64,000 nucleotides of DNA, from positions 86,894 through 150,893 of the forward strand of contig MU863966.1 of assembly GCA_033296885.1 (NCBI GenBank), in the 5' to 3' direction. Below the pieces are notes generated by a model, which had not been told where the DNA came from, searched no databases, and worked only from the letters and a program-made list of their open reading frames with translations. This document shows, one piece after another, positions 1 to 11,188 of the stretch (position 1 is the first letter of the stretch; the number at the start of each line of letters is the position of its first letter). The position numbers and the translations under genes were made by a program. This DNA comes from Triangularia verruculosa. Its lineage: Eukaryota > Ascomycota > Sordariomycetes > Sordariales > Podosporaceae.

Positions 1-216
1 ATGGAGGGGGGGAGAGGGGGCCCGTAGGCGTTCTCGTTGGCGTCAAGGAGAACGTTGGTGCCGTCGTCTTTGTAGTCGCTGTTGCTTCATGTGTTAGTAA
101 TAGGTCTCATGAGTGAGAGGGTTCAAAAGAGGGCAATCTCACTCCCGCGCGCAGCGATAAGGTTCGAGGGCCAATATGTTAGGCCTAGCGCACGTTTCCA
201 GGTTGAAGGGCGACAT
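1..216 (-). CDS. his5: Histidinol-phosphate aminotransferase, 5' end only (partial)
   Basis: Two exons read by eye on the minus strand: exon 1 at 216-143 (ATG at 216) and exon 2 from 79 running off the window at base 1. The intron has a GTGAGA donor at 142-137, a TTACTAAC branch sequence at about 93-99 and a CAG acceptor at 80-82. The spliced product carries NLEPYRCARDDY followed by LLDANENAYGP, which matches the N-terminus of fungal imidazole-acetol-phosphate aminotransferase (yeast His5 has LEPYRCARDD and LDANENAHGP). This PLP enzyme transaminates imidazole acetol phosphate to histidinol phosphate in histidine biosynthesis. Only about 51 residues are inside the window, so the PLP lysine cannot be checked. 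Three TGACTC sites lie upstream and fit cross-pathway control. Confidence 0.85.
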
Positions 217-1384
217 TGTGACTGACAAGTGATGGAGCTTGACTAGGCGAACAGATTGATGTTTGAATCGGCCTTTATCTGGCGGTTTGAGTGAGTTGCG
301 CTCAAGTGAGTTTGAGGAGTCACTAACGGCAAGGAGTCATGGTGAAATATCTAGCAGCCCCGATTCCGGAAGGCGGGTCCTCAACCAAACAGTCGCGATA
401 TTTGGTGTTTTCATATTGCGGCAGTGCACAACGACTTCAAAATATCAATCCGGTTTGGAGTCATAAGATTGTTTACTTTCATCATGGCATTCAACATCCC
501 CTTGAAAATGGTAAAGTGAGGGAGTTCAATCCCGTTGATGTCATACCTTGAATTGAAACCCTAACCCTCAAACCGGGAGCTCGACATTGCTCAGATAACG
601 TTAGGTAACTTGTCTGGATATCTTTACAGGTAGTGCATAGCGACATCTAACCTTTATCTTAGATCTTGGATCAACTTTCGGTTGACGCAATTCAGGCTGT
701 TTGATCTTCAACACTGATTGGTCAATTGGGAGGCGTCGTGGCCGCAAGCATTAATGATCGTGGTCCTGTCCACCCACACATCCACCCACCTGCGTTGGTC
801 TATCCTCACCTTGTTCTTCTATCTCCATCACCCTACCCATACCCCAGTCTCGTCCGGTTCTGACAAGGTACAGCGCACGAGCCATTCGACATGTTAGCGC
901 CAACAGGACAAGAGTTCATGCATCTTACCGGTTTCTCTCCTCCTCCAGGCAGGTCAGAGCTTGCAACTCATCCCGGAGCATGCATGTCCCAAGATACTCG
1001 TACGCCGGCCGACAATCCCTCGACAATGCCTTTCCCTGAAGTCTTTGCGATATGCCGGCGTGTTTCCTATTGCTTTCTATCCCCAATGATGGGTTTGCGG
1101 ACGCACCCTACTTGGTGCACCTGCGTTGTCCGGGCTAGTTGTCCGGCAGCCTTTTCCGGGGACCTCACATCCGAGCCGATGTGACCTCTGTCTTTCGCGT
1201 GGGTGGGACGGCAATATAGCCTGCAGCGGAATAGCAGACCCTGTACCGGTTGAATGGCACGATAGATTGCCCAGCAATAGTTTTCTGGGCACATAAATGC
1301 TTCCGATGGCCCTGTCGTCAGTGTCCGATTGCTGTTGCTGTTCCTGTCCTTTCGTGCACGCCTCGTTCCACGACTACCTTGGCC
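217..1384. other. Intergenic, divergent promoters
   Basis: This is the shared upstream region of his5 (minus) and the GDSL esterase (plus). Besides the TGACTC sites it holds a telobox-like AACCCTAACCCT at about 557-568. C/T-rich stretches lie around 770-860. Short open frames here have no protein-like composition and I see no further gene. Confidence 0.6.
317..463 (-). promoter_or_regulatory. Three GCN4/CPC1-type sites upstream of his5
   Basis: GAGTCA on the plus strand (TGACTC on the coding minus strand) occurs at 317-322, 334-339 and 458-463, that is 101-247 bp upstream of the his5 start. TGACTC is the core of the site bound by the bZIP regulator of general amino acid control (Gcn4 in yeast, CPC-1 in Neurospora). 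Three copies in 150 bp behind an amino-acid biosynthesis gene makes this reading plausible. Binding itself is inference. Confidence 0.6.
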
Positions 1385-2509
1385 ATGCGGCTCTCCACCA
1401 TTCTCGCCGGCGCTTCTGCCTCTCTTGCGGCTGCCAGCGGCGGCAAGAACCGTGGCCGTAAGCCCTTCGACAACCTGGTAGCCTTCGGCGACAGTTACAC
1501 CGACAACGGTCGTCTGGGATATTACATCAACAACGGCGGGAAAGCACCTCCTGCAGGCCAGTATCACTCAGTCACAAACACGACGGCAAGCGGCGGTCTC
1601 TCCTGGGCTCAGTTTGCTGCTGAGGTTTCCGATGCCAGGCTGGTCGATTACGCTGTCAGCGGCGCAACATGTTCCAACAAGATCGTCGAGCGTGACTTTG
1701 CCTTCATCAACCGGTCCTTCCCATCCGTGCTAGAAGATGAGATTCCATCCTTCACTGCAGATGTCAAGTTCAAGTCCATCTTCCCCACCCGTACGGCCGA
1801 CAACACGGTGTACGCTCTGTGGATTGGAACGAACGACCTCGGCTTCGACGCCTTCCTTAGCGACTCTCAGGCCCCCGGCACCACGATTTCCAACTTTGTG
1901 GACTGCATCTGGACCGTGTTTGATACTATTTATAAGACCGGAGGCCGACGGTTCGTCCTGCTCAACGAAGCCCCCCTCGAGCTGTCGCCGTTATACGCAC
2001 ACCCAGAGAACGGCGGTACTGGAGATAGCCAATTCTGGAACACCAAGACAAACTACAACATCACACAATACAACCAAAAGATCAAACAATACACTACGAA
2101 CGTCAACACCATATTCGAATACGGTGTTCCGTTCCAGGTGGCGGTCAAGTCACGCTGGCCAAAGGCAACCTTTGATCTCTTTGATGTTCACAGCTTGTTG
2201 GTCGACATTTACAACCAACCAACCAAGTTCTTGGACGCTCCATACAATGTTACGGGTTACTACCGCCATTGCTTATCCAATGGAGGTGATTGTGTTGACC
2301 AAACGCCTCTGGGTGGTCTGTCTGGGTTCATGTGGTACGATGAACTGCATCCTTCAGCCAAGACAGGTAAGTCAGGCCCGTTTTCTTGAAGTTGTGTATA
2401 CTAGCTATACTAATGACGAGGTACAGATGAAATCATCGCCGATCACTTCCTGGATGTCGTGGCTGGAAAGTCCAAGTACGGGACTCGTTATGGCGGCGAG
2501 AAGAGGTGA
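1385..2509 (+). CDS. Secreted GDSL/SGNH-family esterase
   Basis: Exons 1385-2366 and 2427-2509 give about 354 residues; the intron has GTAAGT, a CTATACTAAT branch and a TACAG acceptor. The N-terminus is a short signal peptide (about residues 1-19, MRLSTILAGASASLAAAS). All SGNH blocks are visible: GDSYTDN with the nucleophile Ser at about residue 37, the block II Gly in YAVSGA, GTND in block III, and DELH in block V supplying the Asp and His. The layout matches fungal carbohydrate-esterase-16-like acetylesterases, which deacetylate hemicellulose fragments outside the cell; the substrate is inference. The start is the first ATG in frame. The stop follows a GGTGAG string that could be another donor (GTGAGA at 2506, acceptor at 2565), which would give a different tail ending at 2641. 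I prefer the simple stop. Confidence 0.85.
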
Positions 2510-3781
2510 GATGTTCAATGACGTCTCCCATCGAACGCAAGCCAAAGACCGGCATACTCATACAGGCAATACGTGAATAGTAATGAGAGGAGCATTGAAT
2601 CATGTGAAGGTGACCGAACGATTAATGTTGTATGCATCTAGTGTTGTACACATGTATCCCGAAATCAAAGTACACCAGTCCTGGTGAGTGTGGGGCCACT
2701 CGGCGGATGTGTTTCTTGGTGGATGCAGAAGACTCCACTTTTAGGGTAACACAGAACCAGATCTGGACTAGCGTTGCTGCCGTCTGAAGGATTGACCCAC
2801 CTTTCTGGGTCCTTCCGTGTGTGATTTGGGTCCCGTGATCTTGCGACACGCAAAACTTTGAGGTTTCCCCCTCTCTCCGAACACCCGTCGCCCACAGCAC
2901 GCCCGCCTGCCACCCAGCGCAACCGACACGCAAAGAACAGCCATTCCTAGCACTCATCTGCCCTACCTAAACTTACCTATTTTTACTTTCCCTTTGTGCT
3001 TGGGCGGCGCGCCCCCACCCCACACCTCTTTTTCTGGCGTCGGCATTGGTTTTGGGCTACCGTTGCCAATCCCCCAGTTTCCGTCGTCACCTGTACCTGC
3101 ATCCATCTCCGGTTGCTTGTCCCCCAGTGCCACTCTCAGGGGTTAAGGCGAGATCCGTCCGTCAATCTCGTCCCAAAAAGGATCGCGACGCATCACGGGC
3201 GGTCATACAGTAGACCAGTCCCATATTTGTCTGTCCATCGCATCTCTGTCTGGCGGTTCGATTCAGACGTTTGGGAGCCTGTCTCCCCGTAGCAAATCCG
3301 CGCCTCCTCACTGGCCAGCTGGTCTTTGCTTGGGTGCTGCCTCCTGGTATTGTTGGGGCACAGCGGCAGACGCGCAGAGAAGCACTCGGGTTGCTCACCC
3401 AATCCCCATCCTCTCTCCATCGCGTTCGTTATTACAGACCATCTCATCCTGGCTCAGCTGCCTGGTCGGTTCAGCGGTTTGCGTTAGAGACATACCTGTC
3501 GTCATATCCCAGCCGTATACATCTCGGCTGGACTGGGGACCCAGGTACTCGTCTATCGTTAACGGAGAAAGTTCAAAGATCCAAAAGTTGGAAGTCCATG
3601 TTGATGGTCTTACCCCACACCGGCAGCCGCAACCACTGATCTGATCCACGACACGTCTATCGCCGTTCCATCCGCCGCCCAGTCTGCTCCAGTTTCCCCT
3701 GGCGTACCCCCTCGCAGCCCTCCTGTCGTCTTGCCCTGTTTCTTGGCCTCAGAGCTCATCAGCCTGGTACCAACCTGAGTT
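2510..3781. other. Intergenic and probable long 5' leader
   Basis: No gene is convincing here. The part from about 2960 to 3780 is rich in C and T runs, as in promoters and leaders of fungal nuclear-regulator genes, and probably contains the 5' untranslated region of the glutamine-rich gene that starts at 3782. Several short ATG-initiated frames would act as upstream open frames if transcribed. Confidence 0.45.
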
Positions 3782-5743
3782 ATGTATTCAGCTCAGTATG
3801 GCTTTAACGGTGCCCCACCGCAGGGCGCGCAATTGCAGCCATCACCAAATCAAGGACAACATCAACAACAACAGGCCCAACAGCAGCAGATGATGTACAA
3901 CGCGCAGCAACAGCAGCAACAGCAGCAGCAACAACAACAGCAACAGTTTCCCATACAGAGTCAAGGCGGCCCGTTTCCCGGAGGTCACAATAACCCGGCC
4001 ATGATGGGAGGTGCTGGTCCTGCAGGAATGATGCAGAATGCCGCCATGCCGCACATTGCTGCCAATGGTCAGAGTAAGCCCCCCTTTTATGTATGACGTC
4101 CAGCCACCCGTCCCTCTCGCAAACTTTCCTTCTCTGTCTGATTCCTTGTCGTCCTTGTCCCACCAGACAGGGACCTTCGCGCGTGGTGACCTTAAAGCCA
4201 TGGCTCGGCAGTTGCCGCAACGCCTCTTGACGTCCGAAGCTGTTTCGGTGTCACTTGCGCCTTCTTCTACTACAAACCTACCGTTCATTCCCCATGCCAC
4301 CGCGGAGACTAACGCCAGTAACACAACAGTGGGTTACCAGGCCCCCTTTACGTCCTCGCCGTACGGCGCTGGTATACCGTCTTCTGCGGCTCCTCAGCCG
4401 CAACTTCCAGCCAACTTTATGATGGGTGGGCCGATGAACCAGTATCAGATGAGTACTGGCCTCCAACAACAGCAACAACAGCAACCCCTGATGCAGCGGA
4501 TGCACCCAGGTCATCCGAATGCAGGCGGCATATCAACATCAACCCCTCAGCGCCCATTCAACCCATCGCAAAACACGCCTGCTACCTCAATGGCCCCCCA
4601 GCAAACCCAATATGGGACACCTCAACAGACACAAAGCCACTCACGAAGCCAAACGCCCACGAATCCACAGCAAGGGCAACAGGGACAACCGCCATCGCAG
4701 CAACCGAATCAGCCACCACAGGCTCTCCCACAGCAGCAGCAAGCTCCAGACCCGAGCCAAGCTCCACAACAACCACCCCAGCAACCACAACAGTCGCAGC
4801 AGCCTCAACAGCCGCCGACGCCACAGCAGCAACAGCAACAGCAGCCGCCACAGCAACAAGTACAGCAGCCCCCACAAAGCCAAACACAGCAGCAGCCTGG
4901 CTCAGCCATGACGCCTCAAACGCCCACATTTCCTGCTAACGGACAGGGACAACAAGTGAATGGTACTTCGAGGTTGTCGACACCTCAAAGCCCCGGTGGT
5001 GATGCGCAAGACAAAGAACGAGTCAGGGTTCTCTTCGACATCAACACAGAACTGCTGTACGAGTCCATGCAGCTGTCCAGTGCTCAGCTTGAGTTAAAGA
5101 AAGAAGCGCAAACGGCCCCTGAGGCTGGAGTAGATTATGCTGAGCAGGAACGGTTGGTCAAGGAAGACTACAACCAGTATGTTTACACCCTTCGCAGATC
5201 ACAGCGAGCTGGACTAACATGTTTGTACCCAGCTGCATGAAGAGGCTTCAAGTAAATTTCCAGTATCAGTCATCGATCCAAAGGAATCCAGCTACAGCAA
5301 TTTTTCCCGCTGCTTTCTTGACAGCTCCGCCACTCAGTACTACCCTGAAACTCAAATTACCTCCAGCTTCCCCAGATGATGTGTTAGAACGGCCATCGGA
5401 TCCAGGCGCCGATCGTCTCCAGAGAATCGAGGGATTGAAACAGCTCTACGCGAAGCTCCAAGCGCTCTTTCCTGGGGTTGATCCCAAAAGAGAACAAACA
5501 CTTCCTCAGGCGACGCCAGGTATGAGGCCGGGCTTCAATCCTGGTGCTTCCGGCGCGATGCCCAACGGGCAACTCAATGCATATGCCCGCGCACAAGCCC
5601 AGGCGCAGATTCAAGCCCAAGGCCAAGGCACAGGGTTTGGGTCCAACCACAGCAGTCCGGCCCCGGGCCCACCGGCTTATAGAACACCTCAAATGGCGAA
5701 TAGTCCAGGTCCGCTTTTGCAAACCCAGCCTGCTGGGCAATGA
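3782..5743 (+). CDS. Glutamine-rich nuclear protein, possible SS18/Snf11-like SWI/SNF subunit
   Basis: Three exons, 3782-4073, 4330-5176 and 5233-5743, give about 549 residues. Introns: GTAAGC...ACAACAG with an ACTAAC branch, and GTATGT...ACCCAG. Residues 1-95 and roughly 140-300 are dominated by Q, P, S and T with runs of Q. A compact conserved-looking block follows: LFDINTELLYESMQL, then YAEQERLVKEDYN and, across the second intron, CMKRLQVNFQY. The spacing of a DIN-ELL helix and a downstream MKRLQ-N helix resembles the N-terminal domain of SS18 (SYT) and yeast Snf11, which bind the SWI/SNF ATPase. A final segment APPLSTTLKLKLPPASPDD precedes a short helix RLQRIEGLKQLYAKLQALFPG. The family call is tentative; nuclear location and a transcription or chromatin role are inferred from composition. 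Confidence 0.5.
3905..3947 (+). repeat. CAG/CAA trinucleotide tract (polyglutamine)
   Basis: Nearly uninterrupted CAG and CAA codons in exon 1 of the glutamine-rich gene encode a run of more than ten Gln. Mixed CAG/CAA use shows it is not a pure microsatellite. Further Q-rich stretches occur in exon 2 between about 4465 and 4895. Confidence 0.9.
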
Positions 5744-7731
5744 CGATGTTGATAATAAGCCGGAGTTGTACGATTCTGATGTGTTATTACCGGAGAAATG
5801 TTTTGGAGTTGGAACCGTATATTGGTACAAGGTTAAGAAACAGCGCGGGAGGTATACAATGGCGTCGTCACAGAATCACGGTGGCCAAGGTTCGGTTTGT
5901 TTCAAAATGGCAGTTCAAATGGATGAAATCAGGGAGTTAACCTGTTTTTCTTGCCGGAAGGTGCTACTATATCCTGATGACTCTTGATTGTTCAGCTGTG
6001 TTGAGTGCGAGGAGCAGCCAAGGTGACAGGAGGCGCGAAGGTTTTTTTCTTGTATCTATGTATTTTAGGTTGTGTGTTTATTCAGGGGCCCGGCATATAG
6101 ACAGTGGAAAAGAGGTTTTAACGACAAAAACTGTGCCATATCCATATCTCCACAAGGAATTGGTATATCATCATGAAGTCGTGGTGATCCTTGCCGATCT
6201 CATGAGCCACTACCACGCAGGGGTCAGATAGGCACAAAGTTGTTTTGAAGGGTTTTGTGGGAAACGTTTCCTGGAATTCACAAACGGAATATACATCCGA
6301 CTATCGGTAGTCTCCGACTGAAGCATTTGAGGCGACAATGGTCAAGGCCTAGGCCCAGCGAAAAGAAACCCGGCTTTTCGGTTGCGGGGATGTTTGACAA
6401 CACTGGGCTTGCGACTTGGTGGCCATCGGCTTGTTATCCGCATTTGCGTGGTGTTCAGCCAAAGTTGAAGGGCAGAAGAGAAGTGGCGGTGGAATCTGCA
6501 GTCATAACACATCGCGAGTCTTGGACAAAAGATACAATTTGGACCACCTGCATCATGCATGCATGCAATGCATGAGCGGGATGAAAGCTTCCCTTTCCCA
6601 GTTGAGTGATCTGATTGGCAGCGGTTTTTTTCGCTTTGTTTAGGAGCAGGAGCTCCCTTCTCCAACAGTGCTCCCATATCAATTGGCACAAGCATGGCAC
6701 GATAAATATGCCGCCGCAAGCCCCTGACTGGTGATGATGAGGAGGTCTCATTTGCGGAATCGCCATTTATGAAATGGCAGCCAATTCTTAATGCCCCGCA
6801 GTCGCGTTTCTCCATCCGGCCAGTGAGAGGGCGCGCCTGGAGCATGGATCATGGATGTCCAGGGGTTCGGGGTCTTGCCTTCTCGCTAAGCTGAACCGGC
6901 CACCACGGTTCGCAGTGATCCCATTTCGATTTGATCATGGTCGTCTGTTCCTGCCTTTCCCTCTCTCGAGCTCACACCGTGTCGTTATCGCTGCTCTCCA
7001 CCCGCCATATCTTGTCGCTCCTTTGTAGTGCCGGCCCTCTTTGACGGAGAATACAGAAAATTTAATCTGCTTGCTGTGTTTACCAAGTGTTGCAGGCGTG
7101 GGGAGCGGGTCGCCTTCCTTGTGATCGCACAGTACTGTTTCAGCATCGTCGGCCCCCTCGATGAAACCTCAAAGAACAGCTGGAGCCCCATCAACAGTGT
7201 CGCGTGCCAAGAAGCAGGCCAATTCGGAGTCTTGAAGATCTCGACCGGCTCTCTCACTCCTCACGCGGTCCCGCCTTCCTGCCCTGTCACCTATTGCAAA
7301 GCCATCCCTGCCCGTACCGCGCCCTTGAGGCTCTATTCTTTCCTTATTCAAGCTCCGACATCCGCCTCCGAACCCTTCTGGAACAAGAGCAGGCCGAACA
7401 AACAAGAACTTTGGGAGGAACCAGGGACAGCCGAGAGCAGAGAGCGGCAACTCGACAAAAGGAACCTAATCGCTAATTCATAATCACACGAACGAACAAA
7501 CGAGACCTTAGGGGGTATTTGGTACCTTTTTTTGTCGGCCATTCAACCAACTGGATTTTGGGGCATATTGACAGGAAAGAGCCGCTCCTCGAAAAAGGAT
7601 CAGGGTCGACACCATTCAGCGACTCTTCTCAGCTTTGGGCTAGCTAATTGGCCAAATATCTGCTTCCGGTCTTTTGGAACTTGGAACAGCTGCACCGATT
7701 TGTGGGAGATCACGAAGGTCGAGGCTTCGGG
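5744..7731. other. Intergenic, no gene seen
   Basis: This holds the 3' end of the glutamine-rich gene and the upstream region of the TBC gene. Short open frames on both strands lack protein-like composition. A small palindromic run of ATGCATGCATGCA lies at about 6555-6570. CT-rich sequence near 6950-7400 probably belongs to the promoter and leader of the next gene. Confidence 0.5.
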
Positions 7732-10700
7732 ATGGAGCCCGACCAGATCAAGCGGGATGAACAGCGGCTGCCGAACACACAAAAAGCCACCAAGCCGACC
7801 ATGGTGACTACGCCGACGGCGAACGAGATGGGCCACGAGCGAACCACTTCGGAGCCGATTCCCCTCGAGATGCAGGAAAAGGCACGAGATCACGACTCGC
7901 TCGTGACAGTTCGCCTGTCCGAGCCCCCTTCTCTGACAGTAAATACGTCCGTCCCTCCAAGCACGATCACCTCCCGGTACAATAGCGTCCCGAGCAAGAC
8001 CATTGCCGAGACCTTGAACGAGGAGGACGATGACGATGACGATAGCGAGTCGGAGATATTTGAGCCTGACAGTCGCAAGAAGAAAGGGCCCAGCTTGCAA
8101 GATGAGCTTGGCGAAGCTGAAGATCGAAGATCGAATGGTGTTGCTCGTGATTCGACTTCGAGTTCCGACTCAGACGCAGTCGACTGGGACAAGCTTCAGG
8201 CAACAGAGGATATGGAGGCCAGGAACAAACAAAATGCCCAAGCAGTAAGTGCACAACGGCCATGAGGTCCCAAGAAACAAGCGACTTACACCGAGCAACG
8301 CGCTGCCAATTCCCCGTGTCTTTCAACTGTCTCACCGTCTCACACTCTGTCCAACCGTCTTAGCACGACTGCATTTCTTTTTTATAATTGTTTGATTCAT
8401 CGCTAACAATCATCACTTTGTTCTCTTACAGTCCACCGCTTCGCTCCTTGCCAGACTGGAACAAGAAAACAACAAAATCGCAACCAACCCGAAGAGCATC
8501 AAGGTTAAGATCATTGAGCGACAGCCACATTTGCGAGAGAGTCACCCGAGACCACCGTCGATGGCACAGCTTCGGAAAATGGTCACCGGGCCAACCCCCC
8601 CAGCCCTTCGGTATTCAACGTTGCCGCCGACCCCCATGACGGAGCTCGAGTTTTATCTGGCCTTGGTAAAAGACCCCCAGCAAACGGCTGCTCGTCTGCC
8701 AACATTGTTGTCCAACAAGGTCCGGAAGGGTATCCCGCCGCCACTTCGTGGGGTTGTCTGGCAGAGCATGGCGGGCGCCCGCGACAGCGCCCTGGAGGAG
8801 GTTTTCGAACGGTTATCTGGCGAATCCAGCCCCTATGAGGGCGTCATCAGCAAGGATCTTGGACGAAGCTTTCCGGGTGTGGACATGTTCAGGGATCCTG
8901 AAGGCGACGGGCAGAGAATGCTCGGTCGGGTGCTCAAGTGCTTCAGTCTCTACGACACCAAGATTGGGTACTGTCAAGGGCTCGCCTTTCTGGTCGGGCC
9001 CTTACTCATGCACATGGGGGACAAGCAGGCATTCTGTGTCCTGGTGAGGTGAGAGAATGGGAATCGAGCCGATTCGTCCGGAGTATTTGTTTGGACTAGC
9101 TAACGCACCCCAACTAGGTTGATGGAGAACTACGATCTACGCCACTGTTTCGTCCCCGATCTGGCAGGGCTGCATGTGCGCATCTACCAATTCAGAGAGC
9201 TTCTGCGACAGCACCTGCCCACTCTGTCGACGCACCTGGACGAGTTGCAAGTCGAACCCGCCTATGTTTCACAGTGGTTCCTCTCTTTCTTCGCCGTAAC
9301 GTGCCCCCTACCCATGTTGTTTCGCATCTACGATGTGATCTTTGCCGAGGGGGCGTCAGAGACCATTATGCGGGTGGCGCTCTCGCTCATGCGCAAGAAC
9401 CAGGGACGTATTCTGGCGTGCACCGAGCTCGAGGACGTGATGCACCTGCTGCTGTCGCGGGGACTCTGGGACTGCTACAACTACAACGCCGACGAGTTTG
9501 TCCAGGATTTCGCTGCCCTCTCCGAAATTGTCACCAAGGCGCGATTAGCAGCCTTGGAGCAGGGGTACAGAGAAGCTAAGATTAGCCCGGACGCCAATCC
9601 CCGTGGCACAGATGCAACTGCACAACAGGTGTCGGATGTTACCACCGCAGCCTCCCGCTTTCTGGGTCGCCTCTGGGCTTCCTCCTCAACTCCGCGATTT
9701 GCCACGTTTGCGGCAGCTTCCTCCGCGTCGCCTGCCAGCAACAACAGCACTACCAACACCAATACCAATACCAACACGCTCAATCCCGGCTTCAGCGCCG
9801 TGTCGCGTCCCCTGAGCATGCTTCGGCGCAGCACGTCGAAGCAGAGTCTGGCCTCCACCTTCAACTCGATGGAGGTTGGCTCATCCACCACTTCATCGGC
9901 CGCTAGTGTTCTCAGTTCCGTATCTACCGACGCGACGTCCATCTCGCGCGACAGTTCCACCGACGATTCAACGGCAACAGCCGCACCGCAAAAGACAGCG
10001 CCTACCGTCTTTCCGAGCGGCGCCAACAGCAGCAAGGAGGACAGGCAACTCCACAGCCAGATCGAAGACTTGCTCACAGCGCTTAGCGAACTGCAACGGA
10101 ACCACACATTGCTGGCCAGCCAGTTACAGAAGGAAAAGGAGGACCGCGACGAAGATAGAAAGGCAGTTCGATCACTTCTTGACGGCTTGCGCAAGAGGGC
10201 AGGCGGCGAGGACTCTGCAGCATTATCATCCAGCATCGATAGCGATGGAACCATACGAGATGCCTCGGCCGAGCCGACGTCGGGGGAGGATGACGAGGCA
10301 GAAAAGCCCACCTCGGAACAACTATCCGACCTGCTCGACATCGTCGAACTCCGTTTCAGCGACTCGGTTGTCAATCGACGGTCATCGATGGCACAGACCA
10401 AACCACAACTTCGAGACGAGCTGGCTCGGGCGAAAGAACAGTTATCCCACGAGGTGTCCAGATCACGAGAGCATGAACGCAAGATTCATGAAGTGGAGCA
10501 GGAGGTCTCCTCCCTGAAGGAGCAACTGAGGGAGAGCCACACACACGTTCGGACTTTACATCAGGAGAAGCAGCGACTGGAAAAGCAGATACATGGCATG
10601 CGGATTAGGGCGTCCGACACGCCGGCATCTAACGCAACCAGTACCGAGTGGTTCCCTCAGATTGGGACAGCGGCGGGTACAAGCGGTCTCCGTGAGCTCA

Positions 10701-11188
10701 AACTGGGCCGCAGCAGGTCAACCCCATCCCACGCCCATCCCAACTACAACCAACGAGCGTCGTCAATGACGATGCAGAAGAAGTCTAACCGGGACTCTGC
10801 CGGTTCCACACTGAACGTTGTGGCTCCGCCCCCACCCCCGCCTATCCCTACCAGTGAGAGCGATGCTCTTTTGCTCGAGCTTGCGGCGGCGAAGACGGCT
10901 GAGGCTGTCGCCAAGCAGGAAGCCGAAGAGGCGAAGCAGAAGTTGGAGCAGCTACGGAAGGCTTTTGGGCTGGCACCCGGTGAGACACCGCCAGCGCTGC
11001 AGCGAAGTCATAGCACGGCGGACGGTGGTGGGCCAGCGGCTGCTGCTATGGGCATGTTTGGCCGACTTACTGGGACGGCCGGGCCGACTTCTGCGCCTGG
11101 TGTCGGCGAATCCCCTCAAAAGGCTGCCACGGCGCCTACTGCTACTAATGCTTCGGGCGGCGGTGGCTTCTGGGGATGGAGGAGGTGA
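7732..11188 (+). CDS. TBC-domain Rab GTPase-activating protein, Gyp5/EVI5 type
   Basis: Exons 7732-8244, 8432-9048 and 9118-11188 give about 1066 residues. Introns carry GTAAGT...TTACAG and GTGAGA...ACTAG. The start is the first ATG in frame. Residues 1-230 are acidic and low-complexity. The TBC domain (about 270-500) begins with GIPPPLRGVVW, carries the arginine finger in SKDLGRSFPG (Arg about 316) and the glutamine finger in IGYCQGLAF (Gln about 353), so it should be catalytically active. After a Ser/Thr/Asn-rich linker come two long heptad stretches (about 685-745 and 800-880) and a further short coiled coil near the C-terminus. Gyp5-like proteins speed GTP hydrolysis on Ypt1/Sec4-class Rabs at the Golgi and at sites of polarised exocytosis; the exact Rab is not readable here. 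Confidence 0.9.

Noticed and set aside
556..575. Telomere repeat near the left end
   Set aside because: Only two CCCTAA-type units are present, followed by ordinary gene sequence; it is not a telomeric array.
2506..2641. Third exon of the GDSL esterase
   Set aside because: A GTGAGA donor and an ACAG acceptor are present, but the added tail is not protein-like and the family normally ends close to the simple stop at 2509.
9481..10482. 333-residue minus-strand open frame
   Set aside because: Antisense of the Ser/Thr-rich linker and coiled coil of the TBC protein.
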